From assembly GCF_012276985.1 (NCBI RefSeq), contig NZ_JAAXMM010000015.1:62001-126000 (forward strand): DNA of 64,000 nucleotides, given 5' to 3'. Shown here one piece after another: positions 57,388 through 64,000 of this stretch (the first letter of the stretch is position 1; every line of letters begins with the position of its first letter). The position numbers and the translations under genes are program-made. The notes under the pieces are model-generated. The model did no database searches, was not told the origin of the DNA, and saw nothing but the letters and a program-made list of their open reading frames with translations. The DNA comes from Agrobacterium sp. a22-2. Lineage in GTDB: Bacteria > Pseudomonadota > Alphaproteobacteria > Rhizobiales > Rhizobiaceae.

Positions 57388-58239
57388 ATGCGCACCCCTG
57401 CCCATCTCCTGTGGATCTACCGCGCCTATGTGCTGATCTTCTTTCTCTATCTGGTGGCGCCATTGGTCGCCGCCGGAGCCTTCGCCTTCAACGATTCGCT
57501 GTTTCCCTCCCTGCCCTGGCAGGGCTTCACGCTCGACTGGTTTTTCTCACCGGTCGAGCCCAAGCTCGGCCTGTTCCACGACGATCGGCTGCTGCGCGGG
57601 CTTGGCAATTCGGTCTATATCGGCGTGATCGTCGCCGCTCTTTCGACTGCGGCCGGCACGGCCAATGCCTTTCTGTTCGTGCGCAAGGATTTTCCGTTCA
57701 AACCCTTTCTCTACATCCTGATGGTCGTGCCGCTGGTCATTCCGGGCGTCATTCTCGGCATTTCCATTCTGGTCTTCGCCTCGATGATCGCCAATTTCGC
57801 CGACCAGGAGTTCGGGCGTTTCCTGACCTGGCTGAGGCCCGGCATTCCGCTGGTCGTGCTCGGCCAGTTCTCGTTCCTGACGACGATCACCTCGCTGGTC
57901 ATCGCCGCAAGATTGCAGAAATTCGACATCGCCTTGGAAGAAGCGGCCCTCAACTTAGGCGCCAGCGGATTGCGGGTGTTGATGACGGTGACCTTTCCCT
58001 TCCTGCTGCCGGCGCTGTTCTCCGCCTTCGTCGTCGCCTTTCTCGTCTCGTTCGAGAACTTCAACACGACGCTGATGCTGGTCGGCTCCGACGCACCGCT
58101 GACGGTCACCATGTATGACCGCATGGTCAAGGTCGGCTCGACACCGGTGCTGAACGCCGTGTCGGTGGTGCTGATGCTGGGATCAGGCGTCCTGGCATTG
58201 CTGAGCGTCGTGGTCCAGCGCGAAAGGTCCCCGTCCTGA
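57388..58239 (+). CDS. Polyamine-type ABC importer permease 2 (PotC/PotI-like)
   Basis: A 283-residue permease with six hydrophobic segments and the EAA loop FDIALEEAALNLGASGLRVL, the usual coupling site for the ATPase. The N-terminal AYVLIFFLYLVAPLVAAGAF and the region MVVPLVIPGVILGISILVF fit PotC-type subunits. It ends the importer operon and converges on the Crp-type gene with only 35 bp between the stops. Confidence 0.93.
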   Translation: MRTPAHLLWIYRAYVLIFFLYLVAPLVAAGAFAFNDSLFPSLPWQGFTLDWFFSPVEPKLGLFHDDRLLRGLGNSVYIGVIVAALSTAAGTANAFLFVRKDFPFKPFLYILMVVPLVIPGVILGISILVFASMIANFADQEFGRFLTWLRPGIPLVVLGQFSFLTTITSLVIAARLQKFDIALEEAALNLGASGLRVLMTVTFPFLLPALFSAFVVAFLVSFENFNTTLMLVGSDAPLTVTMYDRMVKVGSTPVLNAVSVVLMLGSGVLALLSVVVQRERSPS

Positions 58240-58274
58240 GGGGCCGCGCGCGATTTCGGCTCGGGTCGCGGTCG

Positions 58275-58988
58275 TCACTCCGCGCCCGCAAGTGCCTCGA
58301 GCCCTGCCCGGTCGCGCAGGATGAGCCAACCGTCCTTGAGGTCGATCAATTGCGCCTCCTGCCATTTGCGCAGGCAGCGGTTCAGGTTTTCGCGTGTGAT
58401 GCCGATCATCTTCGCGAGCTCCGACTGGGACAGGGAGAGCCGCCTGGCAGGCGTTTCCGGGCTCGCGGGCGGCGCAACCGTCAGGCGCAGCAACAGGCGC
58501 GCAAGCCGCGTCGGCAAATCCATGAAGGCAATTTCCAGCATGCGTGCGTCGGAACGCCGGACCCGCTGGCACAGAAGCTCGATCAACTGGATGGACAATG
58601 CCGGATTTCGTTGCAACACATCCAGCAGGCTGCGCCGTTCCAGGACAACCAGCTTGCAATTGCTCGCCGCCCGGACGGTTGCAGATCGTTCTCCACCATC
58701 GAGCAGGGCGATTTCGCCGAAGACATCGCCGGCCCGCAATTCGCTCAGGATGACATCGCGGCCGCCAGGCGTGACGACCTCCACCCGGACCGTGCCCTCG
58801 GCGATGGCCATCATGCTCTGGCCAACGGATCCCATGTTGAAGATGACATCGCCCGCTGCGTAACTTTTGACGAGGGCAAAGGCGGCAAGATCCTGCCGCG
58901 CCTGCTGATCCAACGCCTTGAAGACCAGGCTTTGGCCGAGCAGCTTTTCCTTGTTGACGTCGCTCTCGCTCATCCGTGTCATATCCAT
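58275..58988 (-). CDS. Crp/Fnr-family regulator with cyclic-nucleotide-binding domain
   Basis: A regulator of about 237 residues. The beta-roll effector domain has the phosphate-binding cassette VFGEIALLDGGERSATVRA, keeping the Glu and Arg-Ser that grip cAMP in E. coli CRP. A long dimer helix follows, then a winged helix with SQSELAKMIGITRENLNRCL. No Fnr-type cysteines are present. The start is ambiguous among ATG codons at 58988, 58982 and 58973. It is divergent from FecR and a nucleotide cyclase gene, so it is a likely receptor for the cyclase product. Its targets are unknown. Confidence 0.88.
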   Translation of the reverse strand: MDMTRMSESDVNKEKLLGQSLVFKALDQQARQDLAAFALVKSYAAGDVIFNMGSVGQSMMAIAEGTVRVEVVTPGGRDVILSELRAGDVFGEIALLDGGERSATVRAASNCKLVVLERRSLLDVLQRNPALSIQLIELLCQRVRRSDARMLEIAFMDLPTRLARLLLRLTVAPPASPETPARRLSLSQSELAKMIGITRENLNRCLRKWQEAQLIDLKDGWLILRDRAGLEALAGAE

Positions 58989-59093
58989 CCGTCGATGCCG
59001 CCAAATAAGCGGCGCTCACTACACCTAAATTGACATTCCGGAATTGCAACCGGATAACGTTCAGATCGTTTCAGGCAAACTTGAGAGAAGCAC

Positions 59094-59609
59094 GTGAAAA
59101 TTGTGTCCTGTGCAAACCTGCTGGCTTTTTTGGCCCTCTCGTTACTGGTTCCCGCGACGGCGATGGCCCAGGACGCCGCGTGCCAGCGCGAGCAACTGCC
59201 TGAACCGCCAAGGGTCATCTATCGTTGCCCCAATGGCCTGGTGCTGGAAGCGGAGGCGGCAGCAAACCTGGACCTGGCCGAACAGCCCGGACAGCAGCGC
59301 CCCGCCGCCGCAAGCCTGTCGGACAAGGCGCTGCTCATCGAAGTCGAACCCGGCAGCGGCCCCTTCCAGATCCTGACGCCGCACGCGATCGCCGCGGTGC
59401 GCGGAACTGCCTATGCGGTCGACGTCACGCGCGACGCGACGTCTGTCTTCGTCATCCGCGGCGAAGTCGGCGTGTCCCGTACCGATGGATCGCAAGCGGT
59501 CACCCTTCGTCCTGGCGAGGGAGTCGATGTTTCTGCCGCCCAGCCGTTGACGGTCAAGGTCTGGGGCCAGCAACGGGTTGAAAGTCTTTTGGCCCGCTTC
59601 GCGCGATGA
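59094..59609 (+). CDS. FecR-domain periplasmic protein
   Basis: A 171-residue exported protein with a Sec signal (VSCANLLAFLALSLLVPATA, cleavage near AMAQD). It has a FecR beta domain recognised from QILTPHAIAAVRGTAYAVDV, then FVIRGEVGVSRTDGSQAVTL and RPGEGVDVS. Two cysteines (CQREQ, YRCPNG) near the mature N-terminus may form a disulfide. The start is GTG at 59094 with GAGAG upstream. Its stop overlaps the cyclase start by 4 bp. This FecR has no sigma factor partner; it probably interacts with the periplasmic CHASE2 domain of the cyclase. Confidence 0.85.
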   Translation: MKIVSCANLLAFLALSLLVPATAMAQDAACQREQLPEPPRVIYRCPNGLVLEAEAAANLDLAEQPGQQRPAAASLSDKALLIEVEPGSGPFQILTPHAIAAVRGTAYAVDVTRDATSVFVIRGEVGVSRTDGSQAVTLRPGEGVDVSAAQPLTVKVWGQQRVESLLARFAR

Positions 59610-61453
59610 AAAGCAGCCTGCCGGTCGGATTCATTCTTGCAGCCTTTGCCGCGGCAGGGATATGGGCCGGCCTGCTCGCAATGGCCCATCTTTCCGGCAG
59701 GGCCAGCCCGATCGACCGAGTAGAAACCGTACTCCTTGACGCAAGAGTCGACCTGATCGGCCGGCGCATCCCGCCGCAAGCCGTTGCCATCGTTGCAATC
59801 GACGACGCCACGGTGGCCGATGCCGGACGTTATCCGCTGGATCGCCGGCAATTGGCCGAGCTGATCGACAGGATCAGGCTTGCCGGCGCCCGCGCGCTTG
59901 CCATTGACATGCTGCTTGTCGGCACGACGGACAGCGGGGCCGACGCGGCACTGGCAACCGCCCTTGGCCGCCTTCCCACGGTGATTGCCGGGGCTGCGCA
60001 GTTTTCCGACCAGAAAACCCATGAGCGATATGTTCCCGCACCAAAAGGCGTGTTGGAACCGCTGCCCGTTCTGAAGCAAGCCGCCGAACTCGGCCTGGTC
60101 AATGTCGTGACAGACGGAGGCGGCACGCCGCGCCAGATCCCCATGCTGTTTGACTTGACGGAAGGACCGGCATCATCACTCGTCCTTCGCGCCACCGGCC
60201 TCTACGACGGCCGTATGCCGGTCATCACCGCAGAGGGCTTGGCATTTCAAAACCGTGACCTGGCGCTCGATCTCGGCTGGCACCTGTCGCTCAACTATTA
60301 TGGTCCCGGCGGAACAATCCCGACCATCAGCGCGCTAACGCTACGTAACAACGCTGACGCTGCGGCAAACCTCAAGGACCGCGTCGTATTGCTGGGTGTC
60401 ACGGCGACGGGGGTCGGAGACCGTTTCACCACACCGTTCGACCAGATCTTGCCGGGCGTCGAAGTACTGGCAACCGGTGTGTCGAACCTCATCGACGGAT
60501 CGGCCCTGGTGCGCGACACGACGGTGCGGCGGATCGATACGACCACGGCCATGCTGATCACCTTGTCGGGGGTCGCGGCCATGGCATTTCTGCCGCTCGC
60601 CACCGCATCGATGGTTTTTGCCGGTCTTCTGCTCGTCTGGTTTGCCGCCATCACGCTGGCCTTCGGCCACTTCTACTGGCTGAGCGGGGTTTTGCCTCTT
60701 GCCGCAAGTCTTCCGCCGGTCGCCGCCCTGGCCGTGCTGCGGCAGTATTTCGATCGCAACGAGATGCGTCAGCTGGCCTCCGCCCAGGCGGCCCTGGGGC
60801 GCTTTCAGTCCGCCGTCTTCGCAAAGCGCATCGCCGAGGATCCTGCCTTTCTTCTCGAACCCCGCGAACAGACAGCCGCCATCCTGTTCATCGACCTCGT
60901 CGGTTATACGGGTCTCAGCGAGCGCCTTGGGCCGCGGCGAACCCGCGACGTGCTCAAGGCCTTCCATACCGTCGTCGTCGAAGAAACAGAGCGGCGCCAT
61001 GGGCTGGTCATGGATTTCATGGGCGACGGCATTATGGTCGGCTTCGGCATTCCGGATCAGGACCCACAGGACGCCGCCAATGCCGTGTCGACGGCCTTCA
61101 GTCTGGTCCGGACCGTCGGAGAGTGGCTCGCTCGCGAGGAACTGGAAGCCGAAATCAGCGCCGTGCGGGTGGGCGCCCACTATGGGACGGTCGTCCTGTC
61201 GCGCCTTGGCCACGAAAATCACCAGCAGATCGCGGCGACCGGCGATTGCGTGAACGTGGCAAGCCGGTTGCTGGATATTGCACGATCCCATGCCGCCTCA
61301 CTTGCTTTGTCATCGGATCTGGTGGCAGCCGCAGGATTGGAGCAGGACGTGCTATCCCGCGGCCGCCAGTTCGACAACGTCAAGATCAGAGGGCGCGAGC
61401 AGTCGATCGACGTCGCGGTCTGGTCGGCATCGGAAGCAGCGGCGGATCGGTGA
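59606..61453 (+). CDS. CHASE2-domain class III nucleotide cyclase
   Basis: A 615-residue membrane signalling enzyme. One N-terminal helix is followed by a periplasmic CHASE2 domain (about 30-310; PQAVAIVAIDDATVADAGRY), a triple membrane segment (about 310-375) and a C-terminal class III cyclase domain. Metal-binding D430 (FIDLVGY) and D474 (MGDGIMVGFG) and transition-state N550 and R554 (VNVASRLL) are present. The purine-selecting position, usually Lys before GD, is D470, and its partner is A543, so the base preference is not the standard one. It is coupled to the FecR gene and divergent from a Crp-type gene. The product is presumably cAMP, not proven. Confidence 0.9.
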   Translation: MKSSLPVGFILAAFAAAGIWAGLLAMAHLSGRASPIDRVETVLLDARVDLIGRRIPPQAVAIVAIDDATVADAGRYPLDRRQLAELIDRIRLAGARALAIDMLLVGTTDSGADAALATALGRLPTVIAGAAQFSDQKTHERYVPAPKGVLEPLPVLKQAAELGLVNVVTDGGGTPRQIPMLFDLTEGPASSLVLRATGLYDGRMPVITAEGLAFQNRDLALDLGWHLSLNYYGPGGTIPTISALTLRNNADAAANLKDRVVLLGVTATGVGDRFTTPFDQILPGVEVLATGVSNLIDGSALVRDTTVRRIDTTTAMLITLSGVAAMAFLPLATASMVFAGLLLVWFAAITLAFGHFYWLSGVLPLAASLPPVAALAVLRQYFDRNEMRQLASAQAALGRFQSAVFAKRIAEDPAFLLEPREQTAAILFIDLVGYTGLSERLGPRRTRDVLKAFHTVVVEETERRHGLVMDFMGDGIMVGFGIPDQDPQDAANAVSTAFSLVRTVGEWLAREELEAEISAVRVGAHYGTVVLSRLGHENHQQIAATGDCVNVASRLLDIARSHAASLALSSDLVAAAGLEQDVLSRGRQFDNVKIRGREQSIDVAVWSASEAAADR

Positions 61454-61492
61454 GCACGAAATGCCTTGCTCCAACGGCGCGGCGGCAACGGC

Positions 61493-62539
61493 TTAGCGAT
61501 TGCGCACCTGCAGCAGCCATTGCGCAAAACTGCTCGGCACACCAGGCTGCATGGCCTCCCCGCTCAGCCGCAACTCGCGCGCTTCTTTCGGACTATAGCC
61601 GTATCGGGCGCGAAACAGTCTGCTGAAATGGGCTGGATCGGTAAAGCCGTGATCGTAGGCGATGGTGCTGATCAGCCGCAGATCCGCGGTATGTTCAAGC
61701 GCCGTATGGCAGGCCGCAAGACGCCGGTCGCGAATGAACTTGGAAACACCGCCGCAATGCTCGAACAGGTAATAGAGCTTGCGGCGGGACACGCCCAGTT
61801 TCCGGCAGAGCGCCTCCGTTCCGAGATTCGGCGTGGCAAGATGGGCATCCACATAGGTCCGTGCGATCTCGATCCGGCTGGCGGAAATCGGCATCGCCGC
61901 CTCTCTCACGGCGTCCCTGGTAGGCTGGATGAAGGCCCCGAGCAGGGCGGTCAGGGAATCCACGACGGCCGGAATCTGCCTTTGGGTGAGCGTCGATCTG
62001 TGGCGATCAAGCGTCACGATGAAATGCTGCAGGATATCCCTCGTCACGCCCTGGATGGGCTTGTGGCTGGCCGCATCCAGACGGCCGGCCAATGCGGAAA
62101 AATTGTCCCGCTTCAACCATACGCAGACCAACTCACCGGCGCTGCAATGCCAGACGCTGGGAAGCGCCAGGGATCGCAAATCCAGGCTGCCCTTGCCGCT
62201 GCGCAGGACATTGCCACTCGAACTGCCGAATTCCGTGCCCGTCTGGCGCAGCACGATCTGCCAGTGATCGATGCCACTCCGGCGGATGATCTGTGGCGTG
62301 CGGCGGTATGTCATCGCATCGACCCGGAGGGAGGCAATGTGCATCTTGCCCAGATCATGCCCCCTGACTGTGGCGTGGAAGCCATGCTTCGACGGGTCGC
62401 CAGGCTCCACATCGGCAATGGACGCCATGAGATTTCGCCAGCAGGGAAACTGCTCCGCCCTGTCTTTCACGAGGGTGGTGAACCGGTCCTCGCGGATCGG
62501 CAAATCGATATCCTGAGCCCTGGTTTGCAGTGCGCCCAT
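61493..62539 (-). CDS. AraC-family transcriptional regulator
   Basis: A 348-residue regulator. The N-terminal 230 residues resemble the AraC-binding-like domain 2 (FeaR type; WHCSAGELVCVWLKRDNF). The C-terminal AraC helix-turn-helix pair covers about residues 255-345 (LCRKLGVSRRKLYYLFEHCG; IAYDHGFTDPAHFSRLFRAR). ATG at 62539 is chosen as the first ATG in frame; an upstream TTG at 62611 is unlikely. Its target is not evident, because the neighbours are a cyclase and a sulfatase-like gene. The gap 62540-62826 shows no further gene. Confidence 0.87.
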   Translation of the reverse strand: MGALQTRAQDIDLPIREDRFTTLVKDRAEQFPCWRNLMASIADVEPGDPSKHGFHATVRGHDLGKMHIASLRVDAMTYRRTPQIIRRSGIDHWQIVLRQTGTEFGSSSGNVLRSGKGSLDLRSLALPSVWHCSAGELVCVWLKRDNFSALAGRLDAASHKPIQGVTRDILQHFIVTLDRHRSTLTQRQIPAVVDSLTALLGAFIQPTRDAVREAAMPISASRIEIARTYVDAHLATPNLGTEALCRKLGVSRRKLYYLFEHCGGVSKFIRDRRLAACHTALEHTADLRLISTIAYDHGFTDPAHFSRLFRARYGYSPKEARELRLSGEAMQPGVPSSFAQWLLQVRNR

Positions 62540-62826
62540 GCCAGTCGCTCTCTCTTTTCGTCCGACTTGCGGACACGTTTCATCGCGGCTTGAGAACGCA
62601 TAAGGAGGCAAACGGGGCCGTCCGCGCTGTAATGCGCGTCACACCCAATCGGAACGAAACGGGCCTAGTTCGGGAAATGCCTTAGCTTTTTCCGGCCTGT
62701 CGCCAGGACAGGACCGGCAGGGCGCGCTGAAGCCTCAAGGACGCCCGCAGATAGCCGAGGCTCGACGGAGAGATTGACACGGTGTCCGATCGGGGATCTT
62801 CACGCACCACGCGCGGGACATCGGCC

Positions 62827-64000
62827 TCACTTCGCACTGAAATGGCGAATCAGCTGCTCGCGCATGATATCCATCGACAGCTCCGGCGCTTGCGCATCGG
62901 GCGTCATGCCGATCTTGAAGCCTTCCGATCGAAAGCCGTCAATGAGCGTCGCATCCTTGCTGATGATATGGATCGGCACGGCACGCGAGGCATCCGGTCC
63001 GGTGACAAGTGCCGCAGGCTGATGATCGCCCAGCACCACGAAGATGGCATTGCCTCCAAAGCGGGCGATATAATCCCCCAGCGTTTCCAGCGTGTAGTCG
63101 ATGGTTTCGATATAGTGCCGGCGGACGCGATCGTGATCGGCCCACACGACGGCCGGGGGATCACCGCTTTCGGCCTGGTCGTTGAAAATGGTACCGTCAC
63201 CGACCGCGGCCCAGTCGATCAGGTCAGGCACGGGCGTCCACGGCGCATGACTGGAGATCAGCGCAATCTCGGCCATCACGGGCTTGCCCGCGTCCCTCGC
63301 CGGTCTCCGGGCCAGGTGTTCGAAGGCCGAAAGCGTATATTGGTCCGGCATGGTCACCCAGTTGAACGGCTTGCCGCGATATCGGAGATCTTTTGCTGCA
63401 AGGATCTGGTCATAGCCGAAATAGGCGGCCTCCGGCCAATCCATGGTGATCGCCGGCATGACGGCCGCCGTTCTCCACCCCGCCTCGCGAAACAGCCGGT
63501 TGAGGCTCACCCGTTCGCTCTTCATCAACAGGTCGTAGCGCGCCTGGCTGTCGATCCACAGGCCCGACAGCAGCGTGCCATGGGCAAGCCAGCTGAGCCC
63601 GCCGACCGTCGGCGACCGCGTCCATCCGCTTGCAGCATGGAAGCCGGCCGCCTGCAATTGCCGTTCGACGCGGACCAGACGCGGCCCGATCAGCCCACCG
63701 TATCGCGGATCCTCGATAGCGCTGCGCCCGTAGGATTCGACGAAGATCAGGACAACGTCGCGTCCCTTGATGCGGGCGAACAGATCGCCGCCGTCGGCAT
63801 AGCCCTTCTGGGCCTCCAACTCGCCTTCGAAGGCCCTGATGTCGGCAACCGACCGGGTGACCAGCGAAAGCCGGTCATGGAGATAGGCAAGGCCCCGCAA
63901 TTGGGCGATATCCTTTACCCCGGCCTTAGAGCCGGCGGCTTGCAAACCGAAACCGAGAACGAGCAGAATTGCAGAGCCGGCGACGCCCGCGCGACAGGCC
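62827..64000 (-). CDS. Membrane sulfatase/alkaline-phosphatase-fold enzyme, partial (N-terminus beyond window)
   Basis: About 391 C-terminal residues open to the window edge. A membrane helix (GSAILLVLGFGLQAAG) is followed by an extracytoplasmic sulfatase-fold domain. DVVLIFVESYGRSAI is the first metal strand, SPTVGGLSWLAHGTLLSG holds the probable nucleophile threonine, and IFVVLGDHQPAALVTG carries the second metal Asp-His. This is the layout of phosphoethanolamine or glycerol-phosphate transferases (LTA synthase-like group). These act on lipid A, osmoregulated glucans or teichoic-type polymers. The substrate is open. An in-frame TTG at 63945 is not the true start, because the frame continues upstream with a membrane helix. 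Confidence 0.8.
   Translation of the reverse strand, partial: ACRAGVAGSAILLVLGFGLQAAGSKAGVKDIAQLRGLAYLHDRLSLVTRSVADIRAFEGELEAQKGYADGGDLFARIKGRDVVLIFVESYGRSAIEDPRYGGLIGPRLVRVERQLQAAGFHAASGWTRSPTVGGLSWLAHGTLLSGLWIDSQARYDLLMKSERVSLNRLFREAGWRTAAVMPAITMDWPEAAYFGYDQILAAKDLRYRGKPFNWVTMPDQYTLSAFEHLARRPARDAGKPVMAEIALISSHAPWTPVPDLIDWAAVGDGTIFNDQAESGDPPAVVWADHDRVRRHYIETIDYTLETLGDYIARFGGNAIFVVLGDHQPAALVTGPDASRAVPIHIISKDATLIDGFRSEGFKIGMTPDAQAPELSMDIMREQLIRHFSAK

Noticed and set aside
1-64000. tRNA genes, rRNA genes, insertion sequences, prophage or integration sites
   Set aside because: I looked for tRNA-like cloverleaf ends, transposase motifs, terminal inverted repeats and integrase genes and saw none that I could support.

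Overview
The window is 64 kb of high-GC DNA from an alphaproteobacterium, most likely a member of the Rhizobiaceae or a close relative (Hyphomicrobiales). The evidence is gene content and style: an acdS/acdR pair, many Liv-type and Pot-type ABC importers, LysR/IclR/MocR regulators beside catabolic operons, and overlapping ATGA/TGATG gene junctions. I see no tRNA, rRNA, insertion sequence, CRISPR array or replication origin. The replicon type cannot be told. Both end genes are cut by the window edges.

Layout. (1) 1-3.4 kb: ACC deaminase (acdS), its Lrp-type regulator (acdR) and an AceE/MdeB-like 2-oxoacid dehydrogenase E1, which together could turn ACC into 2-oxobutyrate and then propionyl-CoA. 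(2) 3.4-13.9 kb: a hydroxyquinol pathway (intradiol dioxygenase, Pro-1 tautomerase, LysR regulator, maleylacetate reductase, TfdB-like phenol hydroxylase) followed by a complete five-gene Liv-type importer. (3) 14.0-24.4 kb, minus strand: a second complete Liv-type importer, a phenol-degradation-type outer-membrane channel, an MFS carrier, an aromatic-type aldehyde dehydrogenase and a lignostilbene-type carotenoid-cleavage dioxygenase. A divergent TetR gene and two matching operators control the last. (4) 25.1-29.5 kb: an IclR regulator divergent from a meta-cleavage operon (extradiol VOC dioxygenase, FAH-family hydrolase, MhpA-like hydroxylase). (5) 29.8-46.7 kb: an envelope/export block. A HlyD-RbbA-YhhJ-type ABC exporter and a NodT/MFP/RND efflux operon that also encodes a patatin-like lipoprotein flank a Cpx-like two-component system. 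Both operons have the same promoter-operator. A second, very large patatin with a membrane domain inside its catalytic fold follows. (6) 46.9-58.2 kb: GMC oxidoreductase, MocR regulator, enolase-superfamily enzyme, aldehyde dehydrogenase, PuuB/DadA-like amine oxidase and a four-gene polyamine-type ABC importer. (7) 58.3-61.5 kb: a Crp-type regulator divergent from FecR plus a CHASE2 class III nucleotide cyclase. (8) 61.5-64 kb: an AraC regulator and the C-terminal part of a membrane sulfatase-fold enzyme.

Regions 1-4 read as rhizosphere aromatic and plant-hormone-precursor catabolism, each module with its own uptake and regulator. Region 5 is the best candidate for an undescribed system: one two-component regulon that appears to join ABC export, RND efflux and two unusual patatin phospholipases in envelope maintenance.
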